This document shows positions 55,001-62,513 of a DNA stretch of 64,000 bases, in pieces. Position 1 is the stretch's first letter. The number at the start of each line of letters is the position of its first letter. The stretch spans positions 930,001 through 994,000 of the forward strand of contig CAVXCS010000007.1 of the NCBI GenBank assembly GCA_963760375.1, in the 5' to 3' direction. The position numbers and the translations under genes are program-made. Origin of the DNA: Pelagihabitans sp963760375 (lineage in GTDB: Bacteria > Bacteroidota > Bacteroidia > Flavobacteriales > Flavobacteriaceae). Below the pieces are notes generated by a model, which saw only the letters and a program-made list of their open reading frames with translations, searched no databases and had not been told where the DNA came from.

Positions 55001-55297
55001 ATGTCAAAATTTGGTGAACTGATAGATGCCAAGGTTCCGGTACTGCTCGATTTCTATGCGGAATGGAACGAACAATCTACTGCCATGCATCCCGTACTGC
55101 GAGATGTTGCGGCCGCTTTGGGCGATAAGGGCAAGATTATCAAGATAGATGTTGATAAAAATAAGGAATTGTCCCAAGCCCTTCGCGTCAAAGGCCTACC
55201 TACTTTGATGATCTACAAAAAAGGGGAGATGGTATGGCGCCAAAGCGGCGAACAAGATGCCAATACCCTCATCGGCATATTGAATGAATATATCTGA
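55001..55297 (+). CDS. Thioredoxin-fold protein lacking the CxxC active site
   Basis: 98 aa thioredoxin domain. The strand-helix order and cis-proline (VKGLPTLMIYKKGEMVWRQSG) are intact, but where the family has WCGPC the sequence is W22-N-E-Q-S26, so both redox cysteines are gone. It cannot be a disulfide oxidoreductase by the usual mechanism and may be a binding or chaperone protein. A TACATTTG at 54970-54977 fits a -7 element. It stands alone, with the DUF2723 gene on the opposite strand. Confidence 0.9.
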   Translation: MSKFGELIDAKVPVLLDFYAEWNEQSTAMHPVLRDVAAALGDKGKIIKIDVDKNKELSQALRVKGLPTLMIYKKGEMVWRQSGEQDANTLIGILNEYI

Positions 55298-55398
55298 ACC
55301 AAGGTTTTAAGAACTTCGGGAAAAGGGCGATTATTTGACCATTCCAGTTGGTAAAATGGGGCCATCTCTTGAGCCACAGTAATTCGTTGCCAAAACGC

Positions 55399-58300
55399 CT
55401 ACTCTTCAGGCGCCAAAATTGAATCCTTTATGATATCGTCTGTGGTGTTCTCCAGGGCGTCGGATCCAGAAACAGGCACCGTATCCCCAACATCCGGATT
55501 ACCCTCCAAAAGTGGCGTTTCTTCCTGAAGATTGTCTTTGTAAAAGTGGCTGAACTTATCGATATATTCATTGAAAATGAGGGTCTCCTTCTCCGCGAGT
55601 TCCCTGTCGTTGTTGGTGATCAAAATATCGATGTTTCTCCTGTAGGCCTCCATGTCGGCGATGATGTCGTCTATTTTTGAATACTGTTCATCAAGGGTGG
55701 TGCCTGCATAATACCCAAGCCTTTCCTGATAAATCGTCTTTAATTCTTGGAACAGCTTCCTGGCCTTGGTGGTTTCCCCAACCTTATAGTACCCATCGAT
55801 AAAAGGCTCTACGAAAGTGTAATAGCCAAAATAGGCAATTGGCATGTTGTGCATGGCCATTTCAATGATTTCTTTGGCCTTTTCAATTTTGTTTTCGTCG
55901 ATCAGGGCCTCCATCAACCTGGCGAGATTACCGCGATAGGAGAGGCCTTGGATCCGCGTTTGGGGGTCGTGGTAAATTTTAGGGCTACCGGAATTTCCCC
56001 AGTTCCATTTCTTGACGATGTCGTACATCAAGTCGGTATCGATGCGGCCCATTTCAAAAGAGCTCTTTCTGGTGGTTTTGATGGGTACCAACTTGTATGC
56101 CATTCCGTCCAATTGTAGGAAATCCTTCATCCAAATGAACTCGGCATCGTCGAAGCTTCCTCCTGAAAAGTAGATGGGTCGCTTCCAATCATTGTTCGCG
56201 ATGATATCGAGCATCATCATGCTTTTCTTGGTGATGGCACTTTTGGGTAGGTCGACATCGATATAATCAACGATAAGCGCCGTATCCTTTTCCTTCACCA
56301 GCCCGCTTTCCATGACATTGGTTTTGTTGACCGGAATCCTGATTTTATGGGTAGGGTAATAAACGATGTTGAGGTTGTTCTCGGAATAGGCCTCCAGATC
56401 GGCATTTTGCTTTTCAAGGATATGTTTTATTTTGGTCTGCGGATTATCGCTGTCTACCCAATTGATAAAATCTTTAATGCCCCATCTGCTCTCGGAAAGT
56501 TCCTTATTGAAAAGGGGATCTACGTTTTGGTAATAGAGTACATCCCTTGAGCCCCATCGGTATTTGTCATGACCGATCTGCGAAGGTATGGGGTCGCTGC
56601 TATATGCTTTATGCTTCATTTGATCGATGTACCAATCCGTTTCGAAAAGACTGGTGCAAACGACCCTGACATCGGTCCTATATCCTTCAATTTCCTGGGC
56701 ATACCACAAAGGAAAGGTGTCATTATCCCCGATCGTGAACAATATGGCCCCGGCATCTTCCTGGCAAGAATCAAGATAGGCCTTGGCGGAGGCATTGGCC
56801 GTATAACGGTTCGAGCGGTCGTGGTCGTCCCAGTTCTGAAAAGCCATGACCCCAGGGACGGCCAAAAGGCAGATTAGGGTAATCAATGGAGCCAAAACCT
56901 TGGGTTTCAACATTTTTCGGAACTCATCGAATAACCCATACACGCCTATTCCGATCCAAAGTGCAAATATATAAAAGGATCCCACCAGCGAGTAGTCGCG
57001 CTCTCTCGGTTGAAAGATGGACGGGTTGGTATAAAATTGTATGGCGAGTCCGGTGAAGAAAAAGAACACGAAAAGCACCCAAAACTGTTTGGGGTTCTTC
57101 GTGACCTGGAATATCAATCCTATGATGCCCAATATCAGCGGCAAAAAGAAATAGGTGTTCCTGCCTTTATTGTCCAATACCTCCGTAGGGAGATTGTCTT
57201 GGCTTCCCAAATGCCAACTATCGATAAAACCGATACCGCTGAGCCAGTTGCCATCGCCATTATATCGGCCCTGTACATCGTTCTGTTTTCCGGTAAAGTT
57301 CCACATAAAATAGCGCCAGTACATATATCCGAACTGGAATTCGAACATGTAACGGATATTCTGCCAAATCGTTGGGGGTTCCACTTCTAGATAATCACTG
57401 AATCGTCTGAGGAAGCTGATATACTGATCGGCATCGATTTCCCCATTGGCAAAGCCGGTTTTGACTTGATCAACGGCCTTTCTCAGCTCTTCGTTCGACT
57501 GTTTCATCTTAAAATCGAGCGCGCCGAAATATTTCATATAATTCTCGGCATTTTGTGAACTCCACATGCGTGGCAAGAAACCCACATGTTTTTTGTTGGG
57601 TCCCTGCAAGGCATTTTTATAATAATTGACAATGACGTATTTGCCCAGTTTCATATCTTTTTCATACTTGGGCTTTTCATCCTCATCTTCTCCCGCGGGG
57701 GCAAACATATCGGAATAAAATGTCCCATAAATAGGGCTGTCGACCCCTGGATATTGTTCCCTGTTATAATACGCCAAAAGCGCCCTGGCATCCTCAGGAT
57801 TGTTTTCATTGATAACGACCTTGGCATTTGCCCGGATCGGAAGCATGAGCCAGGAAGAAAATCCAAAAATCAAGAACATCAAACAGAGTGTGATGGTATT
57901 TGCCCTCCTGTAGCCATTTTTTCGGGTATAGTTGAGGGCATAATAAAAAACGCCAATAAATAAAAGCCCCATGATCAAAGTGCCCGAATTGAAAGGCAAC
58001 CCGATGCTGTTGATGAAAAATACCTCGCTCCAGCCAAACAGTTTCAAGACATAGGTCAGGGAGAATTTATACACCAGCATCAAAATGGCGACGACTCCTA
58101 TATTGGCCAGTAAAAAGTTCTTTACGGTAGTGGTCTTATAGGTCTTGAAGTAATAGAGCAGGCCAATGGAAGGAATGGCGAGGAAGCCCATAAATTGGAT
58201 CCCGAAAGTAAGTCCGACCACAAAGGAAATGAGCACCAGCCATCTGTTGCCCCTGGGATCGTCAAGATTATCGGTCCATTTCAGGCCAAGCCACAACAAA

Positions 58301-58770
58301 AGCGCCATGATGAAACTTGCCATGGAGTAAACCTCCGTTTCCACCGCATTGAACCAAAAGCTGTCGGAAAAGCTAAAGGCCAAGGCGCCCACCAGTCCGC
58401 TGCCCAAAATGGCAATGGCCTTCCCGTCCGTTAATTTTTCCGACTCGGAAAGCAATTTACGGGTCAGGTTGGTAATGGTCCAAAACATGAACAAAATGGT
58501 GAATGCACTCGACACCCCCGAAACATAGTTCACCATACGCGCCACCTGGTCGGGCTCCAATGCGAACATGGAGAAAAAGGCGCCGATCATCTGCAAAAGA
58601 GGGGCTCCCGGAGGATGCCCAACCTGAAGTTTGGCAGAGGTGGCTATATATTCCCCGGCGTCCCAAAAACTATTGGTGGGTTCCACGGTAATGGCATAAA
58701 CCATAAGGGCAATAAAAAAAACGATCCATCCTAGGATGGTGTCCCATTTCTCGAAGTTCTTTGCAAACAT
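55399..58770 (-). CDS. DUF2723 (GT117) multispanning membrane protein
   Basis: 1123 aa. The N-terminal half has about twelve membrane helices and the DUF2723 start motif (VEPTNSFWDAGEYIATSAKL, QVGHPPGAPLLQMIGAFFSM), with an Asp-Glu region like the PMT/GT-C fold. The C-terminal half is largely soluble, ending in long helices (KTIYQERLGYYAGTTLDEQY). DUF2723 is assigned to family GT117, whose human member TMEM260 is a protein O-mannosyltransferase, so protein O-glycosylation in the periplasm is a reasonable guess here. Its target is unknown. The start at 58770 is good. Confidence 0.88.
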   Translation of the reverse strand: MFAKNFEKWDTILGWIVFFIALMVYAITVEPTNSFWDAGEYIATSAKLQVGHPPGAPLLQMIGAFFSMFALEPDQVARMVNYVSGVSSAFTILFMFWTITNLTRKLLSESEKLTDGKAIAILGSGLVGALAFSFSDSFWFNAVETEVYSMASFIMALLLWLGLKWTDNLDDPRGNRWLVLISFVVGLTFGIQFMGFLAIPSIGLLYYFKTYKTTTVKNFLLANIGVVAILMLVYKFSLTYVLKLFGWSEVFFINSIGLPFNSGTLIMGLLFIGVFYYALNYTRKNGYRRANTITLCLMFLIFGFSSWLMLPIRANAKVVINENNPEDARALLAYYNREQYPGVDSPIYGTFYSDMFAPAGEDEDEKPKYEKDMKLGKYVIVNYYKNALQGPNKKHVGFLPRMWSSQNAENYMKYFGALDFKMKQSNEELRKAVDQVKTGFANGEIDADQYISFLRRFSDYLEVEPPTIWQNIRYMFEFQFGYMYWRYFMWNFTGKQNDVQGRYNGDGNWLSGIGFIDSWHLGSQDNLPTEVLDNKGRNTYFFLPLILGIIGLIFQVTKNPKQFWVLFVFFFFTGLAIQFYTNPSIFQPRERDYSLVGSFYIFALWIGIGVYGLFDEFRKMLKPKVLAPLITLICLLAVPGVMAFQNWDDHDRSNRYTANASAKAYLDSCQEDAGAILFTIGDNDTFPLWYAQEIEGYRTDVRVVCTSLFETDWYIDQMKHKAYSSDPIPSQIGHDKYRWGSRDVLYYQNVDPLFNKELSESRWGIKDFINWVDSDNPQTKIKHILEKQNADLEAYSENNLNIVYYPTHKIRIPVNKTNVMESGLVKEKDTALIVDYIDVDLPKSAITKKSMMMLDIIANNDWKRPIYFSGGSFDDAEFIWMKDFLQLDGMAYKLVPIKTTRKSSFEMGRIDTDLMYDIVKKWNWGNSGSPKIYHDPQTRIQGLSYRGNLARLMEALIDENKIEKAKEIIEMAMHNMPIAYFGYYTFVEPFIDGYYKVGETTKARKLFQELKTIYQERLGYYAGTTLDEQYSKIDDIIADMEAYRRNIDILITNNDRELAEKETLIFNEYIDKFSHFYKDNLQEETPLLEGNPDVGDTVPVSGSDALENTTDDIIKDSILAPEE

Positions 58771-58890
58771 GAAGGCGGTGGTTTAAGCAATGTGGCGAAT
58801 TTACTAATTAATATAGATATGGGAATACATTTTTGATAAACCTTTAACGATGAAGAGGGCCCGTTTTTAGATTATTGTAAACGAAAATGT

Positions 58891-58920
58891 TTGTGCATAC
58901 CAAACTTTGTTCTAAATTTG
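58891..58920 (+). promoter_or_regulatory. Promoter of the tRNA-Gln gene
   Basis: TTG (58891-58893), exactly 19 bases, TAAATTTG (58913-58920), a full match to TTG-N19-TAnnTTTG, 18 bases before the tRNA. Confidence 0.75.
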
Positions 58921-58938
58921 CACGCTCAAATGCCATAG

Positions 58939-59010
58939 TGGCCTATGGTGTAATTGGTAACACAGCTGGTTTTGGTCCAGTCGTTCAAGGTTCGAGTCCT
59001 TGTAGGCCAA
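58939..59010 (+). tRNA. tRNA-Gln (TTG anticodon)
   Basis: A 72-base tRNA: acceptor TGGCCTA paired with TAGGCCA, discriminator A, D arm with GTGTAATTGGTAAC, anticodon arm CTGG/CCAG around TTTTGGT giving anticodon TTG, and a GGTTCGAGTCC T arm. The CCA is not encoded. Confidence 0.95.
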
Positions 59011-59023
59011 CTTTATGGATAAC

Positions 59024-59058
59024 AAATCCCGATGCCGAGAGGTATCGGGATTTCTGTT
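59024..59058 (+). terminator. Hairpin terminator after tRNA-Gln
   Basis: AAATCCCGAT (59024-59033) and ATCGGGATTT (59044-59053) form a 10-bp stem with a ten-base loop. A T-rich tail follows. It closes the tRNA transcript. Confidence 0.8.
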
Positions 59059-59210
59059 TTATGCCAAAATCATCGGTGGTGGGTTTCCTCTTTGTGTTTT
59101 GGATATGACCGGCCTAGACCCTTGCCGGGGAGGCAGATGCAGTAAAATAAGGGAACCGTAAAATAGCCTTATTTGCGGTTAGAGCGGTTGTTTTATTTGG
59201 ACCAAAGCCG

Positions 59211-60557
59211 TCATTTCTTGGCATCATCCGAATCTGGGTCAGGATTTTCAATTGGGTTGTCTTCCCCTGCCTGCAAGGTATTCAGGATGGTTCCTGCCCC
59301 TTTTAGGTGAATGTGGTCCTCGGCTTCATTTCTTGCGCGTATTTCCGTATCGATTTCGTCGAGTATGGTGCCCATTTTCTTTTTGTCCTTGATCATGGCC
59401 CAGGTCATGACCAAACTGGTAGCTATGATGACGAACAGCAAAATTCCAGATTCAAAGGTTTCCACTTGGGCCTCGGCCGGGATTGCGTAGAACAGAAGAA
59501 CGGTGATCAATCCCCTTGGCGCAATATAAAGTTGGGGAAGGATATCCTTTCCCAAAAAAATCCTCAATATCAAAAATCGGATGGCATAGATCGAAGCAAT
59601 GATCAGCAAACTGATCAGGGCGACCCTAAAACTTAGCAAGGAGGCCATCACAATGGTCAATCCAAAAATAACAAAGAAAAAAGTGCGTACCACAAATGCG
59701 GTTTCAAGGGTGATGATATGCAGTTCGTGATAGATTTGATCGATTCTGTCCTTGTCGAGGAATGCTTTCATCTTTCCAGGAAAAAACAATTTAATGTTTT
59801 TGATGACCAATCCGAAAATCAGGATGATGATCAGGGACGATAGATGCATTTTTTTCCCAATGGCGTACAAGAACAGCAAAACGGCGATCAAGAGAAACAA
59901 TTTGGCCTGACTTTTTATTCTTTGAAAAATGAGAATAATGGCATAACTGGCCACCAGGGCAATGACAATGGTCAGCACAATATTGATGGCAAAACCTGTT
60001 ACACCGGCATCTTCTGCAGGGTTAAGGCCACCGACCAAAAAGTAGAACATCATGATGCCCATGATGTCGGAGAAAGTACTCTCATAAACATGGAATTCTT
60101 TTTTGTGCTCCGCAAGCCCACTAACACTGGGGATGATGATGGCACTGGAAAGAATGGAAATCGGTGTTGCGTATATCCAGGCCGACTGCATGTCCATATC
60201 CGGAATCAGCTCGAAAAGGATCAAGGCGGCCACCCATGCCGAGGCGACCAGCCCGATCAAGGCGATGGCCATTGATTTCAGGATGGGCACCAGCTTATCG
60301 CGCCTGAGTTCCAATTCCAGGGCCGCTTCCAGCACGATCATAATCAGTCCCACGATACCCAAAATTTCCAGGGACGCCCTAAAATCGGGGAGGGCTGGCA
60401 CCATATATTTCATCACATACTGCAAGATGATCCCCAATACGATCAGCATGAGCACCGCCGGAATATTCGTTTTTTTGGAGATGCCATTGAACCAAAATGA
60501 TAGGATTACAATGACCGAAGCTTCGATGATCAGGTTATAGGAAGAAAAAATGTCCAT
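59211..60557 (-). CDS. Cation:proton antiporter (CPA1 type)
   Basis: About 448 aa with twelve or thirteen membrane helices and a hydrophilic C-terminal tail ending in DNPIENPDPDSDDAKK. Helices such as SFWFNGISKKTNIPAVLMLI, LEILGIVGLIMIVLEAAL and ISILSSAIIIPSVSGLAEHK belong to the sodium/proton exchanger superfamily. It would trade sodium or potassium for protons at the inner membrane. The ATG at 60557 (MDIFSSYNLI) is preferred; the frame extends to 60638. It is divergent from the rimP operon. Confidence 0.88.
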   Translation of the reverse strand: MDIFSSYNLIIEASVIVILSFWFNGISKKTNIPAVLMLIVLGIILQYVMKYMVPALPDFRASLEILGIVGLIMIVLEAALELELRRDKLVPILKSMAIALIGLVASAWVAALILFELIPDMDMQSAWIYATPISILSSAIIIPSVSGLAEHKKEFHVYESTFSDIMGIMMFYFLVGGLNPAEDAGVTGFAINIVLTIVIALVASYAIILIFQRIKSQAKLFLLIAVLLFLYAIGKKMHLSSLIIILIFGLVIKNIKLFFPGKMKAFLDKDRIDQIYHELHIITLETAFVVRTFFFVIFGLTIVMASLLSFRVALISLLIIASIYAIRFLILRIFLGKDILPQLYIAPRGLITVLLFYAIPAEAQVETFESGILLFVIIATSLVMTWAMIKDKKKMGTILDEIDTEIRARNEAEDHIHLKGAGTILNTLQAGEDNPIENPDPDSDDAKK

Positions 60558-60667
60558 AAGTAATGGTTTAGCGGTCAATTCATAGGGGATGAATATAGCC
60601 AATATTAAGAAATAATTGCAAGGATTATGGCCATGCAAAAAACGGCCCTAGGATAAAACTGCGATTA

Positions 60668-60697
60668 TTGTGGGTTTGAGATAAAGTTGTATATTTG
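60668..60697 (+). promoter_or_regulatory. Promoter of the rimP-nusA-infB operon
   Basis: TTG (60668-60670), exactly 19 bases, TATATTTG (60690-60697), a full match to TTG-N19-TAnnTTTG. A leader of about 65 bases with an attenuator-like hairpin follows before rimP. Confidence 0.78.
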
Positions 60698-60726
60698 CCA
60701 CACTGAACGGATATCAAAGTATTCAT

Positions 60727-60752
60727 GAGGGGACCTTTAAGTCCTCTTTTTT
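60727..60752 (+). promoter_or_regulatory. Terminator-like leader hairpin upstream of rimP-nusA-infB
   Basis: AGGGGAC (60728-60734) pairs with GTCCTCT (60741-60747), one G-U pair included, around the loop CTTTAA, followed by a T tract to 60752. It lies between the promoter and the rimP ATG at 60766, the layout of a transcription attenuator. Because the operon encodes NusA, which affects intrinsic termination, feedback control is a natural guess. Confidence 0.6.
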
Positions 60753-60765
60753 GTTTCTTGGAACT

Positions 60766-61227
60766 ATGCTGAAAGATAAAGTAACCGAGCTCTTGGAAGA
60801 GGCCCTTGCATTGGAACCTGCATTGTTTTTGATCGATTTCACGGTTTCATCAGACCATAAGATCAAAGTTGTTTTGGATGGAGATGTCGGGGTGACGCTT
60901 CAAGACTGTATGAAGATCAGTAGGGCCATTGAGCACAATTTGGATCGTGAGGCGTTCGATTTTGCATTGGAGGTGGCCTCAGCCGGCGCTGCCGCGCCCC
61001 TGATGATGCCCAGACAGTATGGCAAGAACATCGGCCGCACCTTATCGGTGAGTACCTCAGAAGAGAGTTATGAAGGCGAACTGACCTCCATCTCCGATTC
61101 GGGAATCGTGTTGGAGTGGAAGGCAAGGGAGCCCAAAGCCGTAGGCAAGGGCAAAACCACCGTTCAGAAAAAAAAGGAAATCAATTTTTCGGAAATAAAG
61201 GAAGCAAAAGTATTATTGAAATTTTAA
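60766..61227 (+). CDS. rimP: Ribosome maturation factor RimP
   Basis: About 153 aa. It assists 30S assembly. The two-domain pattern is visible: VTELLEEALALEPALFLIDF, DGDVGVTLQDCMKISRAIEH, then EVASAGAAAPLMMPRQYGKN and the C-terminal SH3-like part (SYEGELTSISDSGIVLEW). The ATG at 60766 (MLKDKVTEL) is used; the frame is open a few codons upstream. The stop is 10 bases before nusA. Confidence 0.95.
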   Translation: MLKDKVTELLEEALALEPALFLIDFTVSSDHKIKVVLDGDVGVTLQDCMKISRAIEHNLDREAFDFALEVASAGAAAPLMMPRQYGKNIGRTLSVSTSEESYEGELTSISDSGIVLEWKAREPKAVGKGKTTVQKKKEINFSEIKEAKVLLKF

Positions 61228-61237
61228 TTGTAGCACC

Positions 61238-62470
61238 ATGGAAAATATTGCGTTGATCGAATCATTCTCTGAATTTAAGGACGATAAGTTTATCGACAGG
61301 GTAACGCTTATGGCGATACTGGAAGATGTTTTTAGAAATGCGCTCAAAAAGAAGTTTGGGTCGGATGATAATTTCGATATCATCATCAACCCCGATAAAG
61401 GCGATTTGGAGATCTGGAGGAACCGAGTGGTTGTCGAGGACGGCGCCGTCGAAGAGCCCAATGAGGAAATATCGCTTTCGGAGGCTCGAAAAATCGAGCC
61501 CGATTTTGAAGTGGGAGAAGATGTGTCGGAGGAGGTAAAATTGATCGATTTGGGAAGGCGTGCCATTCTGGCCCTTCGCCAAAATTTGATTTCCAAGATC
61601 CACGAGCACGATAATACCACGGTATATAAGCAGTTCAAAGACCTTGAAGGCGAGATCTACACGGCCGAGGTACACCACATTCGCCATAAGGCGATTATTT
61701 TATTGGATGATGAAGGGAATGAGATCATCCTTCCGAAAGACAGGCAGATACCTTCCGACTTTTTCAGAAAGGGAGATAATGTACGCGGAATCATCGAAAG
61801 TGTCGAATTAAAGGGAAGCAAACCCACCATCATCATGTCAAGGAGTTCCCCCAAATTTTTGGAGCAATTGTTCTTTCAGGAAATCCCTGAAGTTTTTGAC
61901 GGCCTGATCACCGTTAAAAAGGTGGTGCGCATACCAGGGGAGAAGGCGAAGGTTGCCGTGGACTCCTATGACGATAGAATCGATCCCGTAGGGGCTTGTG
62001 TGGGGATGAAAGGATCGAGGATCCATGGAATAGTCAGGGAGCTTGGCAATGAAAATATCGATGTGATCAACTGGACGGCAAATCCGCAATTGATGGTCAC
62101 AAGGGCACTGAGCCCTGCCCGGGTTTCCTCTGTAAAATTGAATGATGAAAAAATGACGGCCCAGGTTTACCTCAAGCCGGAAGAAGTATCCAAAGCAATC
62201 GGTCGGGGCGGCCATAACATAAGACTGGCCGGGCAATTGACCGGTTATGAAATAGATGTGTTCCGGGAAGGGGTCGAGGAGGATGTGGAATTGACCGAGT
62301 TCTCCGATGAAATCGATGCCTGGATCATCGAGGAATTCAAAAAAATAGGGATGGATACCGCAAGGAGTATTCTGGAACAAGACATCGATGAGCTGGTAAA
62401 ACGAACCGATTTGGAGGAAGAAACCATAGCGGAAGTTGTTCGCATTCTCAAGGAAGAATTGGAAGATTAG
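61238..62470 (+). CDS. nusA: Transcription termination/antitermination factor NusA
   Basis: 410 aa. N-terminal RNA polymerase binding domain (EDVFRNALKKKFGSDDNFDI), an S1 domain (QFKDLEGEIYTAEVHHIRHK), then two KH domains (VAVDSYDDRIDPVGACVGMK, KAIGRGGHNIRLAGQLTGYE). It lacks the acidic repeats of the E. coli protein, as is usual in Bacteroidota. The final helices (DELVKRTDLEEETIAEVVRI) form one HhH-like segment. It is between rimP and infB. Confidence 0.97.
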   Translation: MENIALIESFSEFKDDKFIDRVTLMAILEDVFRNALKKKFGSDDNFDIIINPDKGDLEIWRNRVVVEDGAVEEPNEEISLSEARKIEPDFEVGEDVSEEVKLIDLGRRAILALRQNLISKIHEHDNTTVYKQFKDLEGEIYTAEVHHIRHKAIILLDDEGNEIILPKDRQIPSDFFRKGDNVRGIIESVELKGSKPTIIMSRSSPKFLEQLFFQEIPEVFDGLITVKKVVRIPGEKAKVAVDSYDDRIDPVGACVGMKGSRIHGIVRELGNENIDVINWTANPQLMVTRALSPARVSSVKLNDEKMTAQVYLKPEEVSKAIGRGGHNIRLAGQLTGYEIDVFREGVEEDVELTEFSDEIDAWIIEEFKKIGMDTARSILEQDIDELVKRTDLEEETIAEVVRILKEELED

Positions 62471-62513
62471 CTATATTAGCATCGAAATAAAAGAATTTAG
62501 GGAATAGATATTT

